This document shows, one piece after another, positions 54,607-64,000 of a stretch of 64,000 bases of DNA. Source of the stretch: Epichloe hybrida. Lineage: Eukaryota; Ascomycota; Sordariomycetes; Hypocreales; Clavicipitaceae. The stretch spans positions 1,178,001 through 1,242,000 of the forward strand of contig JAFEKR010000004.1 in the NCBI GenBank assembly GCA_019022495.1. Reading direction: 5' to 3'. Numbering within the stretch: the first letter of the stretch is position 1; every line of letters begins with the position of its first letter. A program made the position numbers and the translations under genes. Under the pieces are notes generated by a model. The model was not told the DNA's origin and ran no database searches. It saw only the letters and a list, made by a program, of their open reading frames with translations.

Positions 54607-56902
54607 TGTGAATGTGAGGCTGAGATGGGGCAAGGTGAGGTTGGGGACGAAGACGCGATGGTTGAGAGAAGATGGGCGAGAAGAAAAGACGTGATGTGAG
54701 GAGAGATATATATAGATGGATGCAAGCGGATCGCTTCCGAGGTCTCCTGGCGCCGTGGTTGTCGTGGCTCCGAACGGCGCAAACGCTTCACGGATGGATG
54801 GCCGAACGGAAGAAGCAGAGCATGTCAGGTGAGCATTCAGAACTTGATAGATGCAACGAGGGGGGTGGCAACAGCGTCGAGGGTGCTATGTAATAAAGTA
54901 ATAGTGTGTATGTATGTAGTCCGTAGTCCGCAGTCCGTAGTCCGTATTATGGTCTCGACCTTGTCGTCCCCGTCCGGTCCCGCTGACCCGTCTCCTGGGC
55001 ACGCCTCGACCACCTCGACTTGACGAACCGACACCTGGGCTTGCAGGAACCACCCCGCAGAAATTCTGGGGAAGAACCCAGCTGGCTCGAGTTACCTATT
55101 CGGGTAACACGGTCACGGGTCAGGACTCTGAGCTGAGCTAAGCAAACCAACCAAGCCGCGGGTGCCCCTTCCTCCGTTCTTCCCTTCCTGCCTTCCTCCC
55201 GTCCTCCCTTCCTCCCTTCCTTCCCGGGCTCCCAGGCTCCCAGCTTCGACTCCTGGGCCCTCTCCGAAAGCGGATGGATCAATCATTAAGCGCCTCGGCT
55301 TCCCTCATTCGGGACAGCGCAAGATGCCCATCTTCCAAATGGCATTCTGCTCATTTTTTTCTGCTCGGAGAGTCGGGACGCGCATTTCTCGTTCTCTCGT
55401 CTCGATGTCAATGGACACGACCCGCTCTACGGAGGTACATACGGAGTACTCATGCTGGTGTTTAGTCAGGACAACTGCCGTTGCCTCGATGCGACGACGG
55501 GTGCAGGCGTTTTTGCTCCGGACGACCCCCCTGCGTGCGTGTGTCAGAGAACTGTGACTGGATTCGGAGCCATTCTGGAATCTAAAATCTGCAATGCATT
55601 TTCTCCTGAGCTCCATCGTGACCCGGGCGCAATGTCGTTGCGTGCATTCTTTCTTTCTTGCATCGTGCAAGGAATCTTTCCATGGCTTCTGCTACTTCAC
55701 ACAATCGTCCCATCTTCTAGTTTAGCCACACGCAATGCGCACAATCTGCTCAGAGATGGCATCCGATGACAGGGGTGGTGCTGAATGCTGCACACGTGGA
55801 GGCACGATGCGGAGAATATCGTCAACAACTCAACTGGGACGGGGCAAGATTTGCCGTGTTACTTTGCGATTCCCACATAGCGCTTACATCAGTGGCTCAC
55901 GTACAATCTCGATGAAAGGAGCGAGCTGCCTGATCCTTTTGCATCATCAACATGGCGCAATCTGATGAGCCCCCTCGCCCTCCCGCCCCCGCCGAACTCC
56001 GTAGATGGCTTTCATTCCCTCCGCCGCCGAGCACGCTTTGCAAGTTGGCGTTGTACATGTAGGTCCGTCATGGTAATTGATTTGCGGACTATGTAGTCCG
56101 TACTACCCATCAGGAAACCGAAGGACCTGGGACAACGGAGGAACAACCGGGACAGCGTGTCCGTATCCTGGAAGGCTGTCTATCCTGGAAGTAGAAGTGG
56201 GGCAAAGATCGATAATTTGGAGCAATAAGCTTTCTAGTCAATGCTAATCCGTACATACACAATGGCTGCAACGCTACAATGCTACTACGTACGGTACTTC
56301 CGGGTCGGCATGAGCTTCCATTCGCTTTAACTTATTCAGTAATACAGCTGATTCAGGCGGACTACTGCAGCGGGGGTTGGTACATGTATTTTCAACGTTT
56401 CTCCCGATTCGTCTGCGAGCGAAGCATTTCTCCTGGGATGCATCCACGATGGCGGCCATCATTTTCCATCAGTTTCTCCGCCAATTTCTCCGTCAATTTC
56501 TCCGACTTCTCCGACCTTGTTCCCGGTTCTAGGGTTAGGGTTATGTAGCGCCACAGCCGCCGTTGTCCGCCTGTTCCACGGACCACCAAGTGCTCCAGTC
56601 CAGTCCAGTCCAGCCTCCAGCCTCCATCCAGCCTTCAGCCTCCAAGTGGGTTTCTCGACTCCGTAATTCCTCGGTACGCTGACTGATGACCACTTCCCAT
56701 CGCAGATCGGAGCAGACACCCGCCCGCCCCCCTGCCCCGTGTTCTTGGGCTCGTTTGTCGAAGTCGTCCGCACGTCAACAAAGAAAGAGAGAAGCCAGAG
56801 AAGCCAAAGAAGCCAAAGAAGCCTGCTTGTCGGTGGAAGCATGAAGCTGGGCCGCGCGCTGCCACTCTGCCACCTTGAACCAATTTGCCTTCCCAGGGCG
56901 AC
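54607..56902. promoter_or_regulatory. Divergent intergenic region before the histidine kinase
   Basis: About 2.3 kb. It contains a 7-nt tandem repeat (54916-54946), several TACGGAGTA-type motifs (55427-55451, 55996, 56094), a CCTT-rich stretch at 55170-55230 and two telomere-like TTAGGG units at about 56529-56543. No gene recognised; the 3' part should be the histidine-kinase promoter. Confidence 0.5.
54916..54946. repeat. 7-nt tandem repeat GTAGTCC
   Basis: Just over four head-to-tail copies, one with C for T (GCAGTCC), in intergenic DNA. A lone related copy occurs near 56094. Confidence 0.85.
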
Positions 56903-59900
56903 ATGTCTACAATGGAGGCCACCGCTGTCTGCCTGACATTGCCGGCGGACAAACTCCCCCTGGCCCCAGACGAATGGGAGGAGGGTGTGCCGGCCGCCCT
57001 GCGCGAGATCAAGCTGCTGCGTTTGCTTCATCTTGATCGCCGTCCGACTTTCGTCATAAGCATCGACGCTCTCTCTAATAGCCATGTGTCCGGCGACCTG
57101 CGAATCGTGTACTGCAATCCTTCTCTACGACTAACTCCCGACGTTTACCGCCGCATCTCCGTCGACTCCAGCGCCGCCCCCGCCCCCGACTTTGGTTTCC
57201 AACACTTCAAAAATTGGGCTCTCTGCGGCGATGAGAGTGCAGCGGAGCAAGATGTGCCGTTCCTACAGTATGCTGGTCGCTCCTGGTCGCATATTACCTT
57301 GCAAGCGGGATTCCGGATTGTCAGCGCCAACGGCGTAGTTGCCCAGGAAAACATTGGTCACGATAATCTCCCCAACCGGCATGACCAGAAACAGCTGCGT
57401 GAAAATGCTCCATGTGCTCAGAACGGAAGACGGAATCCGGCCGAGACTCATCCTATCGAGGTCGGACAGCAAGATGAAGGCCAGTTGACCAAGGAGCGCA
57501 TCTACTGCGACTGGACCAGTGTGCCCATAGAGACCGAGCCTGACGACCACAAAGTCTTTACGAGGTCGGTAGACTGGGCTAGCACGCCTCTGGGCCCGAT
57601 TGAAGAATGGAGCTGGGACCTCAGATCGGCATCCGACATGACCATGAGAACTCCTTACCCGGCAGCCATGTATTGGGGTCCTGACTTCATCACCATGTAC
57701 AACAAACCATACATTGAACTTGCAGGCAAGAAGCACCCGCAGCTTGCAGGCCAGTCTTATCAAGAAGGCTGGTCTGAAATATGGGACGAAATCAAACCCG
57801 TCTTGCTACGAGCCTGGAATGAAGGAGAGTCTACCATGAAGCATGACGACCGTTTATTCATCTCCCGAAATGGCTTCCTCGAGGAAACCTTCTTTTCTTG
57901 GAGCATGGTGCCCCTCCTCGGGAACAAGAATCAAGTCATGGGCCTCTTTAATGCGGCATTCGAGAACACTCGGCAGATTGTCAGCGAGAGACGTCTAAAC
58001 ACCTTGCGCGAGATTGGAGAGCACACTGCTGCCGCAAAGACATTCCGGGATTTCTGGTCGCTCACTCTGAAGGGTTTGGAATACAACGAGCCGGATGTGC
58101 CGTTTTGCTTGATATACTCGGTCGGGGAGGACAATGACAGTGACAGTGCCTCGTTCAATTCGGGTAGCATAGGCTTTTCGCACAACCTGACACTTGAGGG
58201 GTCATTGGGGGTGCCAAAGGGCCACCCAGCAGCACCAGTTTCGCTGGACTCACGGACGCAGGAAGGCTTCGCGCCTTGCATGAGACAATCCATGGCAGCC
58301 GGTGGCGTGCCGATTTTACTCTCGAGCGAGGACGCCACGTTGCCACTGGACCTCGTGCAAGGTCTGAACTGGCGCGGCTTTGGAGACCCTTGCAGACACT
58401 TGGTCGTCTTCCCCATCAACCCCGTGGCTGCGTGGTACGAAGCAACTTATCCGAGAGGATTCGTTGTGCTGGGCGTGAACCCGAGACGGCCATACGATGA
58501 GGATTACAAGCTCTTTGTCCACCTTCTCATGAGGCAGCTGGCCACTTCTCTGGCGTCTGTTGTTCTGTTTGAAGAAGAGGTTAGAAGAAGTGCCAAGGCC
58601 GCTCGGCTCGCTGCAATCGACCGCGAAAACCTGTCATTGCAGCTTCAGATGAGAACGCAGGAAGCCGTCGAGAGTGAGTACAGGTTTAGCAGATTGGCAG
58701 AGTTCGCGCCGGTCGGAATCTTCATCGCCGGTTTCGACGGATGCTTCAGCTACTGCAATGATATGTGGTGGCAAATATCCCGTCAAAATCGACTCGAGGA
58801 TTTCGGAAACACCACCAAGCATTCCTGGATTCACAACGTCATGGATGAAGACCGCCCGAAACTGCAGGTCGCATGGGACAAGATGCTTGTTGAAAAGTCG
58901 ACCATGTCCATCGAGTTCAGATTCAAGTGCAGCCAACGCATAGGAGACAACATCGTTGAAACGTGGGTCCTCATGAGTGCCTATCCTGACAGCCACCAGA
59001 TCGAGACCAAAGAATCCATCTTTGGTTGCATTACCGACATCTCGATGCAGAAGCGTGCGGAACACGTGCAAAGTGATCGTCGCAAGGAAGCTGTGGAACT
59101 CAAGCGTCAGCAGGAAAACTTCATCGACATCACCAGCCACGAAATGCGTAACCCCTTGTCAGCCATTCTACAGTGTGTTGATCAAATCACCAGCAACGTC
59201 TTGGAATTCACCGACTTTGGGGCCCCAGACTCGGTAAAGAAACTGCACGCCGACTGCCTTGACGCGGCCAATACAATCAGCTTATGCGCCAGCCATCAGA
59301 AACGCATCGTCGATGATATACTGACACTCTCGAAGCTCGACTCAAGGCTCATATCTGTGACGCCAGTCGACGTACAGCCTCTTGTCGTGGTCGAGCAGGT
59401 TTTGAAAATGTTCCAGCCCGAAATCAGAGCTCACGATATCAAGCTGACGGTCCGTGTCGACGAGAGCTATCACGACTACAACATCGATTGGGTCAGCCTC
59501 GACCCGTCTCGGTTGCAGCAGGTCCTGATCAACTTCATCACCAACTCGATCAAGTTCACTCAGAATCAGGAGAAGCGGATCATCACCGTCACGATGAAAG
59601 CATTTACCGACCTTTCAAAGCTGTTGCAGGAGGGCATTACGTATCTCGAAAGAAGCGATTTCAGCCAGAGTCTCTTGCACAACCGTCATGGGTCGGAAAA
59701 GGCCACTGCTTCCCCCCTCCTCCTGCAGTTCACCATCCAGGACAGCGGTTCCGGCATCAACGATGAGGACATGAAGCTTCTCTTCCGTCGTTTCCAACAA
59801 GCGACCCCGCGAACTCATGTGCAGTACGGCGGCTCCGGTCTCGGTCTATTCATTTCGCGAACGCTTGTGGAAATGCAGGGCGGTCAGATTGGCGTGTCCT

Positions 59901-60637
59901 CGCAGGAACACGAGGGCAGCAGCTTCTATTTCTACGTGAAGTGCGAAAGGAGTGCCAAATGCATAACCACCCCCGTCAAATCGGGTCCAGGGGTCTCAAA
60001 GCCGCCAAATCCCGGCTCGGACGGAAACATCTCGCCGCAGCCCAAACCCGCCGGAAGGAGGATCCTGCCGAGCCCTGCCAGCCTGTCTGAACAGGCTGAA
60101 AAGGTCACTTCTCCAAAGTACAATGTGCTCATAGTCGAAGACAATCTGATCAATCAAAAAGTCCTGAACCGACAGCTCATCAACGCAGGCAATAAGACCT
60201 ATACAGCGAATCACGGCCAAGAAGCGTTGGACTTTCTCGAGAAGTCCAGGTTCTGGGCAGGCGGCGGCTCTGACGGGTTTGACATATCGGTCATTCTTAT
60301 GGATGTGGAAATGCCCGTGATGGACGGTTTGACTTGCGCAAGAAGAATTCGGGAGCTCGAACGTCAAGGCACCATCACCAAGCACATCCCCATCATTGCC
60401 GTCACCGCATATGCTCGACCTGAGCAAGTCAAGAAGGCGCAGGATGCAGGCATGGTGAGTGACGGGGCTCCCCGATATGGAGCAAAACGATGGCCCATAT
60501 TTGAATAAAGGAATGCTAATCCCGAATCACAGGACGAGGTCATGCCAAAACCATTCCGTATGACCGACTTGATACCAAAGATCAAAGATGTTGTAGATAG
60601 ACATAACCAAAATGACGACCCACAGCCAGCAGGCTGA
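56903..60637 (+). CDS. Hybrid histidine kinase with PAS domains and receiver
   Basis: Cytosolic-type sensor kinase of a fungal phosphorelay, passing phosphate through Ypd1-like proteins to response regulators. Exon 1 (56903-60454) and exon 2 (60533-60637) give 1,218 residues. An N-terminal region and a PAS/GAF-like part (WASTPLGPIEEWSWDLRSAS, then AMYWGPDFITMYNKPYIELA) precede a second PAS around residues 590-720 (FAPVGIFIAGFDGCFSYCND). The H-box FIDITSHEMRNPLSAILQCV has phospho-acceptor His 746. The ATPase domain shows INFITNSIKFT, DSGSGI and GGSGLGLFISR. The receiver shows VLIVEDNLINQKVL, the acceptor Asp 1134 in LMDVEMPVMDG, and the lysine in MPKPFRM from exon 2. No membrane segment is visible. 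Skipping the intron would cut off the receiver lysine. The signal sensed is unknown; I do not assign a class. Confidence 0.93.
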
Positions 60638-62069
60638 GCGATGGGGCCATCTAGAGCACAAACATGAAGCAATGAGTTCGAATATTGTAGCTCACGCGTG
60701 ACTCTGAACGGGGGGTCTCGAGCAAAAAGCTCGCACGGCTTGCAACATGACGACAGCATGGCACCCCGGCCCTGGGAGAACCTAAGCCCTGTAAGGAGCT
60801 TAGCTTCTTGAGGTCGGAATGAATGAACAGTCCCGGCGTTCCACTCAAACCATCTCGCTGGCGTGCTCAAGGGCCTCTCATCACACACGAAAAGAGGTGC
60901 TGCCGGGGGGGAAGGGGCTGACACCACGTCTTGCCGCCTTGCGTATGCATAGACGGCGTTACGTACAGTAGGGAATTGACGGATCAGCAAACAAGCACAT
61001 GAAGTGCCACCCTGTGTGCACAGTACTGCTCCAGCATCAAAATAATGAGGGACGGGAAGAATTAGATGTCGATCATGCGAAGCGGCATGTGTAAACAAGT
61101 TGCACATACATGACACAACAAACGGTTCCGTGAACTCGGGAAGCTTCGGTGCACCGCCACATTGGAATCTTTTTCTCCCTCCTCTTTTCCGATCTTTGGG
61201 AGTCCAACGTTATTACCGGAACCAGCTTGCACGGATCACTCCTCTTGTTTCAACAGCGAGATTGATGCGCTCAGTCAGGCTGGCAAGGAAGGATGCCTCC
61301 ATCTGACAAGCCATTTCCAAGCTCCACGATCCGGCATGTCGTTGCCCGCCCAACCCCGCAATTTGGGACCAAAAAACCGGCTTCTTGGTGTCCTCGGACA
61401 GATAGACCCGCATGTCCTGCCACACTGTCAGGGCCTTTTGGTCACGGGGGGCTGGATGATTGATTGTTGACACGGACACACTTGGCATCAAGGACGGGGA
61501 ATGTACGACATGACAATGACAGGGGGGGAGGCTCAAAAGGCTGCGGACAAGACAAGACAAGAAAGATTGGCATGGGATTTTAACCGCGAGGAAGAAGACG
61601 ACGTGGAGGATTTTGGACGTGCGGCCGGGAGGAGGGTCATGCAGGCAAAGCAGTTGTCGTGTCGGCACACGATCATGAGTTTGTCCTCCCTCCTACGGCA
61701 CGCTTGATCCGAGGCCGCTTGTTTTATTTTTGTTTTATTTTATCGTTACGTCATTTCCTCGCTGCTGTCCCTTTTCCGGGGCAGCAGCAGTTCTTAAATG
61801 CCCTCGGCGCCATCCGACCGACGTGGTTTCATATCAAGCTGCTTGCCTCTTCGCACTGACTGTCAGGAGCTTTGATCCAAGAAGCTCAAATTTCCATGAT
61901 CAAGCTCATTCCATCCATTCCTCCTCGCCTTGGCTTCCACTTCTTGGGGTCCAGTAGTCCGGCCGGCCGGCAGCAATCATCGTCGACACCTACCGACTCA
62001 TCAGCTGCCTTCCTCTCTCCTCCAGTTCACAAAACCCATCACTTCTTCGCATTCGCAGTCGCGAGCCGG
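60638..62069. other. Intergenic region
   Basis: About 1.4 kb downstream of the kinase and upstream of the RING gene. Frames on the minus strand are shadows or chance. No gene recognised; the last 300 nt are CT-rich, as in fungal promoters. Confidence 0.45.
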
Positions 62070-62724
62070 ATGTCTCAGCCTTCAACGCCCTCCGACTCGC
62101 CCAGTGAGCCCTCTCACACGCCGCCAGCTGTGTCGGGGGGCGTGTCCACGACAAGCGGCCTCGCGACAGGCATATGCATGGCTCTAGTGATATTCGCCTC
62201 ATTCTGTGCCTATGCTCTCAGGAAGAGAATGTTGCCCTGGTTCGGTAGAGGGGCTCATCCGGGGCTGACGACACGTCCGCACCAACGCAATGACACGCTA
62301 TCACCTGAGGCCCTCGCTCTTATTCCCACGCGCGCTCATCAGCCCGTCTCTGATGGCAAGACATCTTGGAGCGCAAATGTAGACGTCGACGCACAGCAGA
62401 AACGCTGCTCCATCTGTACGGGACCGTTCATGGACGGCGTCGAGCTCAGGGTCCTCCCATGCGGCCACCAATTTGATCGATGCTGCATCGACCCATGGCT
62501 GTTGAAGCGCTCTGCCACATGTCCGCTTTGGTATGTATCCCATATTTGTCCCTCGGTCGGTTCCCTCCGTATACATGTCTGACTTTTTTCTTTCCAGTCG
62601 TCAAAAAGTCGTCACGAGACCGCTGACGCTCTTCGAGAGGCTACCAAAGTCTCCTCGGCCAGCCTTTTTTCCAGCCACGAGATGGAAGCAAGGTGGAGAC
62701 AGTCACACAGTCAGTTCGCCATGA
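62070..62724 (+). CDS. Membrane-anchored RING-finger protein
   Basis: Two exons (62070-62530 and 62598-62724) give 195 residues. The N-terminus is Ser/Pro-rich, then a membrane helix (GLATGICMALVIFASFCAYA) and a basic segment. The RING follows: CSICTGPFMDGVELRVLPCG, HQFDRCCIDPWLL and CPLC, the last Cys being completed across the intron (TG|T). This suggests a ubiquitin ligase acting at a membrane. In the central HxxH pair of a RING-H2 the second ligand reads Asp (HQFD). That may still bind zinc but is unusual. The tail after CPLCRQK is basic and without motif, and a different splice would give another tail. A further in-frame ATG at 61896 would add 58 residues. Confidence 0.75.
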
Positions 62725-63059
62725 TGAAAAGAAGAAAAAGTTTCTACTTTTGCCTCGATCCAATCTGACTTCCTTGGCAGCAGTCCGGGCCATTACTATG
62801 CAGCGTGCCGAGCATCCCCTCCGGCGGTCCCGGTTCCGCATGGGCCGGCAACGCAACCATTGTTCTCTCCTCCTCTCCCACCACGACGCTGGCGCCAATT
62901 CCCGAGAAAAGAGTAATTGATACGAGGATTTTGAAAATGACTGTAGTATGAGCGTCGACCCCCCGATCAACGTATTCTGAAACTCTGTTCTGCTGCGCAT
63001 AATCTCGGGTCCATGTTACCAATCCTCCTGTTCCTCCCCACCGCGTCACGACGGGCATC

Positions 63060-63655
63060 TCATATCCCAGTCGTTTCCGATTCATGGCACGCCCCAGAAT
63101 GAAGCACCTTGTACTTGAAACTGTCTCTATCCCTGATGGGAATCTCGAGAGCAACCGTGTTCGAGCCACTGGGATACCGAGTCCGATGGCCACGAGCACT
63201 CCGATCAGCAGTGTCAGCAGCGATGATAAGCCCGTACTTGCCGCCGTGCACCCAGACCTCCTCGTCCCCCGCGTACAAACTGATGTGAGCGAGCCCGCTT
63301 GTGAAGAAAACATATCTGGGGGTCACGCACGTGTCAGCAGCGCAAGCCTCCCTACAAATCTCGCAGGGCAAATGGCCATTCCATCGACCAAAATTGCTGC
63401 AGATTGAAAGGGCCCAAGAGAAACCTACTGGAACGCCGGGGCGCGGTGGAATCCGCCGTCGAACCGCGCGGGAATAACATCGTACGACGCGCTGCCCAGC
63501 TCGCCTAGAGATAGCTTGAGGGAGCCGGCGATGCCTGCCGTGGCCGTCTCCTTGAACGGGCTGGCTAGCTGCCAGCATTCGAAGACTGATTCGCCCTTTG
63601 CCGCGCTGAGGGCCGTGAGGTTGAGAAACGGCGCCAGGAGACTTGAGGAGAGCAT
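63060..63655 (-). CDS. Small secreted protein, fungal cupin-like family
   Basis: Exons 63655-63429 and 63315-63060 join in frame to 160 residues. A signal-peptide-like start (MLSSSLLAPFLNLTALSAA) is followed by a compact beta-rich body. YVFFTSGLAHISLYAGDEEV, then WVHGGKYGLIIAADTADRSA, GHRTRYPSGSNTVALEIPIR and HKVLHSG-like YKVLHSGACHE cover it. This resembles a fungal family of uncharacterised small secreted proteins with a GGKYGL-type motif and a likely cupin-like barrel. Function is unknown; secretion and possible host or substrate contact are inference. Only three cysteines are seen. The gene converges with the RING gene. Intron 63316-63428 is 113 nt with a GTAGGT donor. Confidence 0.72.
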
Positions 63656-64000
63656 TTTCACGAGAATAACCCTTTCTTTCTTTTTTTTTTTCCCCTTCTC
63701 TTCGTATTTCCTGTTTTCACTTGCGCTGCGGTGTGCAGCAGGGAACTATATAAAAAGCCACCCGGGTAAAGCTGGGCCAAGCACGCACGGGGCAACGGGG
63801 TGGTTTCCCCTTTCCCCCCTTTTAATTCATCCGATCCATCCTTGGCCGCTGTCGAAGCCCAAAATCATCAAGGTTCGTGACGGGCATAATGACCAGGGTA
63901 AACGCCGAGAAAAGAGAAAGCCAATTCCTGATCGTGCACTTCCCAATTCTCTTTCACGCTGCGTGACATCGTCACGTCTGTTCGTTGCGCATGACGAATA
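63656..64000. promoter_or_regulatory. Promoter region of the small secreted protein gene
   Basis: 345 nt to the window edge. On the minus strand the sequence just before the ATG is A-rich (T run at about 63681 on plus), and a TATATAA-like element is present near 63750, about 100 nt upstream. No gene seen. Confidence 0.5.

Overview
This window is nuclear DNA from a filamentous ascomycete. The genes carry short introns (about 50-120 nt) with GTRNGT donors and CTRAC-type branch sites. The proteins match Sordariomycete families, and a relic of a hAT transposase is present. The protein set points to Hypocreales, but I cannot name the genus from sequence alone. There are no operons, CRISPR arrays, rRNA genes or complete tRNA genes.

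Layout. 1-4 kb: TOM40 (cut by the left edge) diverges from a PFK-2-type kinase whose phosphatase half has lost its catalytic histidine. 4-10 kb: a long gene-poor stretch ending in a pyrimidine-rich leader in front of the GSK-3 kinase gene. 10-28 kb: a housekeeping block with GSK-3, the nuclear cap-binding protein CBP80, an RFTS-domain plus zinc-finger protein resembling Raf2/DIM-7 of heterochromatin complexes, tRNA pseudouridine synthase PUS4, a Sec2-type Rab exchange factor, two uncharacterised proteins, and exosome subunit CSL4.

28-39.4 kb is the accessory part. It holds a decayed hAT transposase (28.2-30.5 kb), then a divergent pair made of an FSP1/AMID-like FAD oxidoreductase and a Zn2Cys6 transcription factor. 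After these comes a stretch with fragments of another hAT element, a short-chain dehydrogenase and an ABC transporter.

40-64 kb returns to ordinary genes: a Csi2/Prm5-like membrane protein, a Vps68/TMEM50-family protein, two small unknowns, GET4, an adenylosuccinate lyase with an N-terminal coiled-coil extension, two zinc alcohol/polyol dehydrogenases, a large hybrid histidine kinase, a membrane RING protein and a small secreted protein.

No single metabolic cluster is evident. Most genes act independently in mitochondrial import, glycolytic control, RNA processing, chromatin, membrane traffic, purine synthesis and signalling. The most noteworthy items are the RFTS/zinc-finger protein, the phosphatase-dead PFK-2, the hAT relic with a recurring 9-nt motif in its non-coding gaps, and a partial tRNA-Arg with an encoded CCA in the leader of the adenylosuccinate lyase gene. 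Gene models were spliced by eye. Where I give exon coordinates, the reading frame was checked to close.
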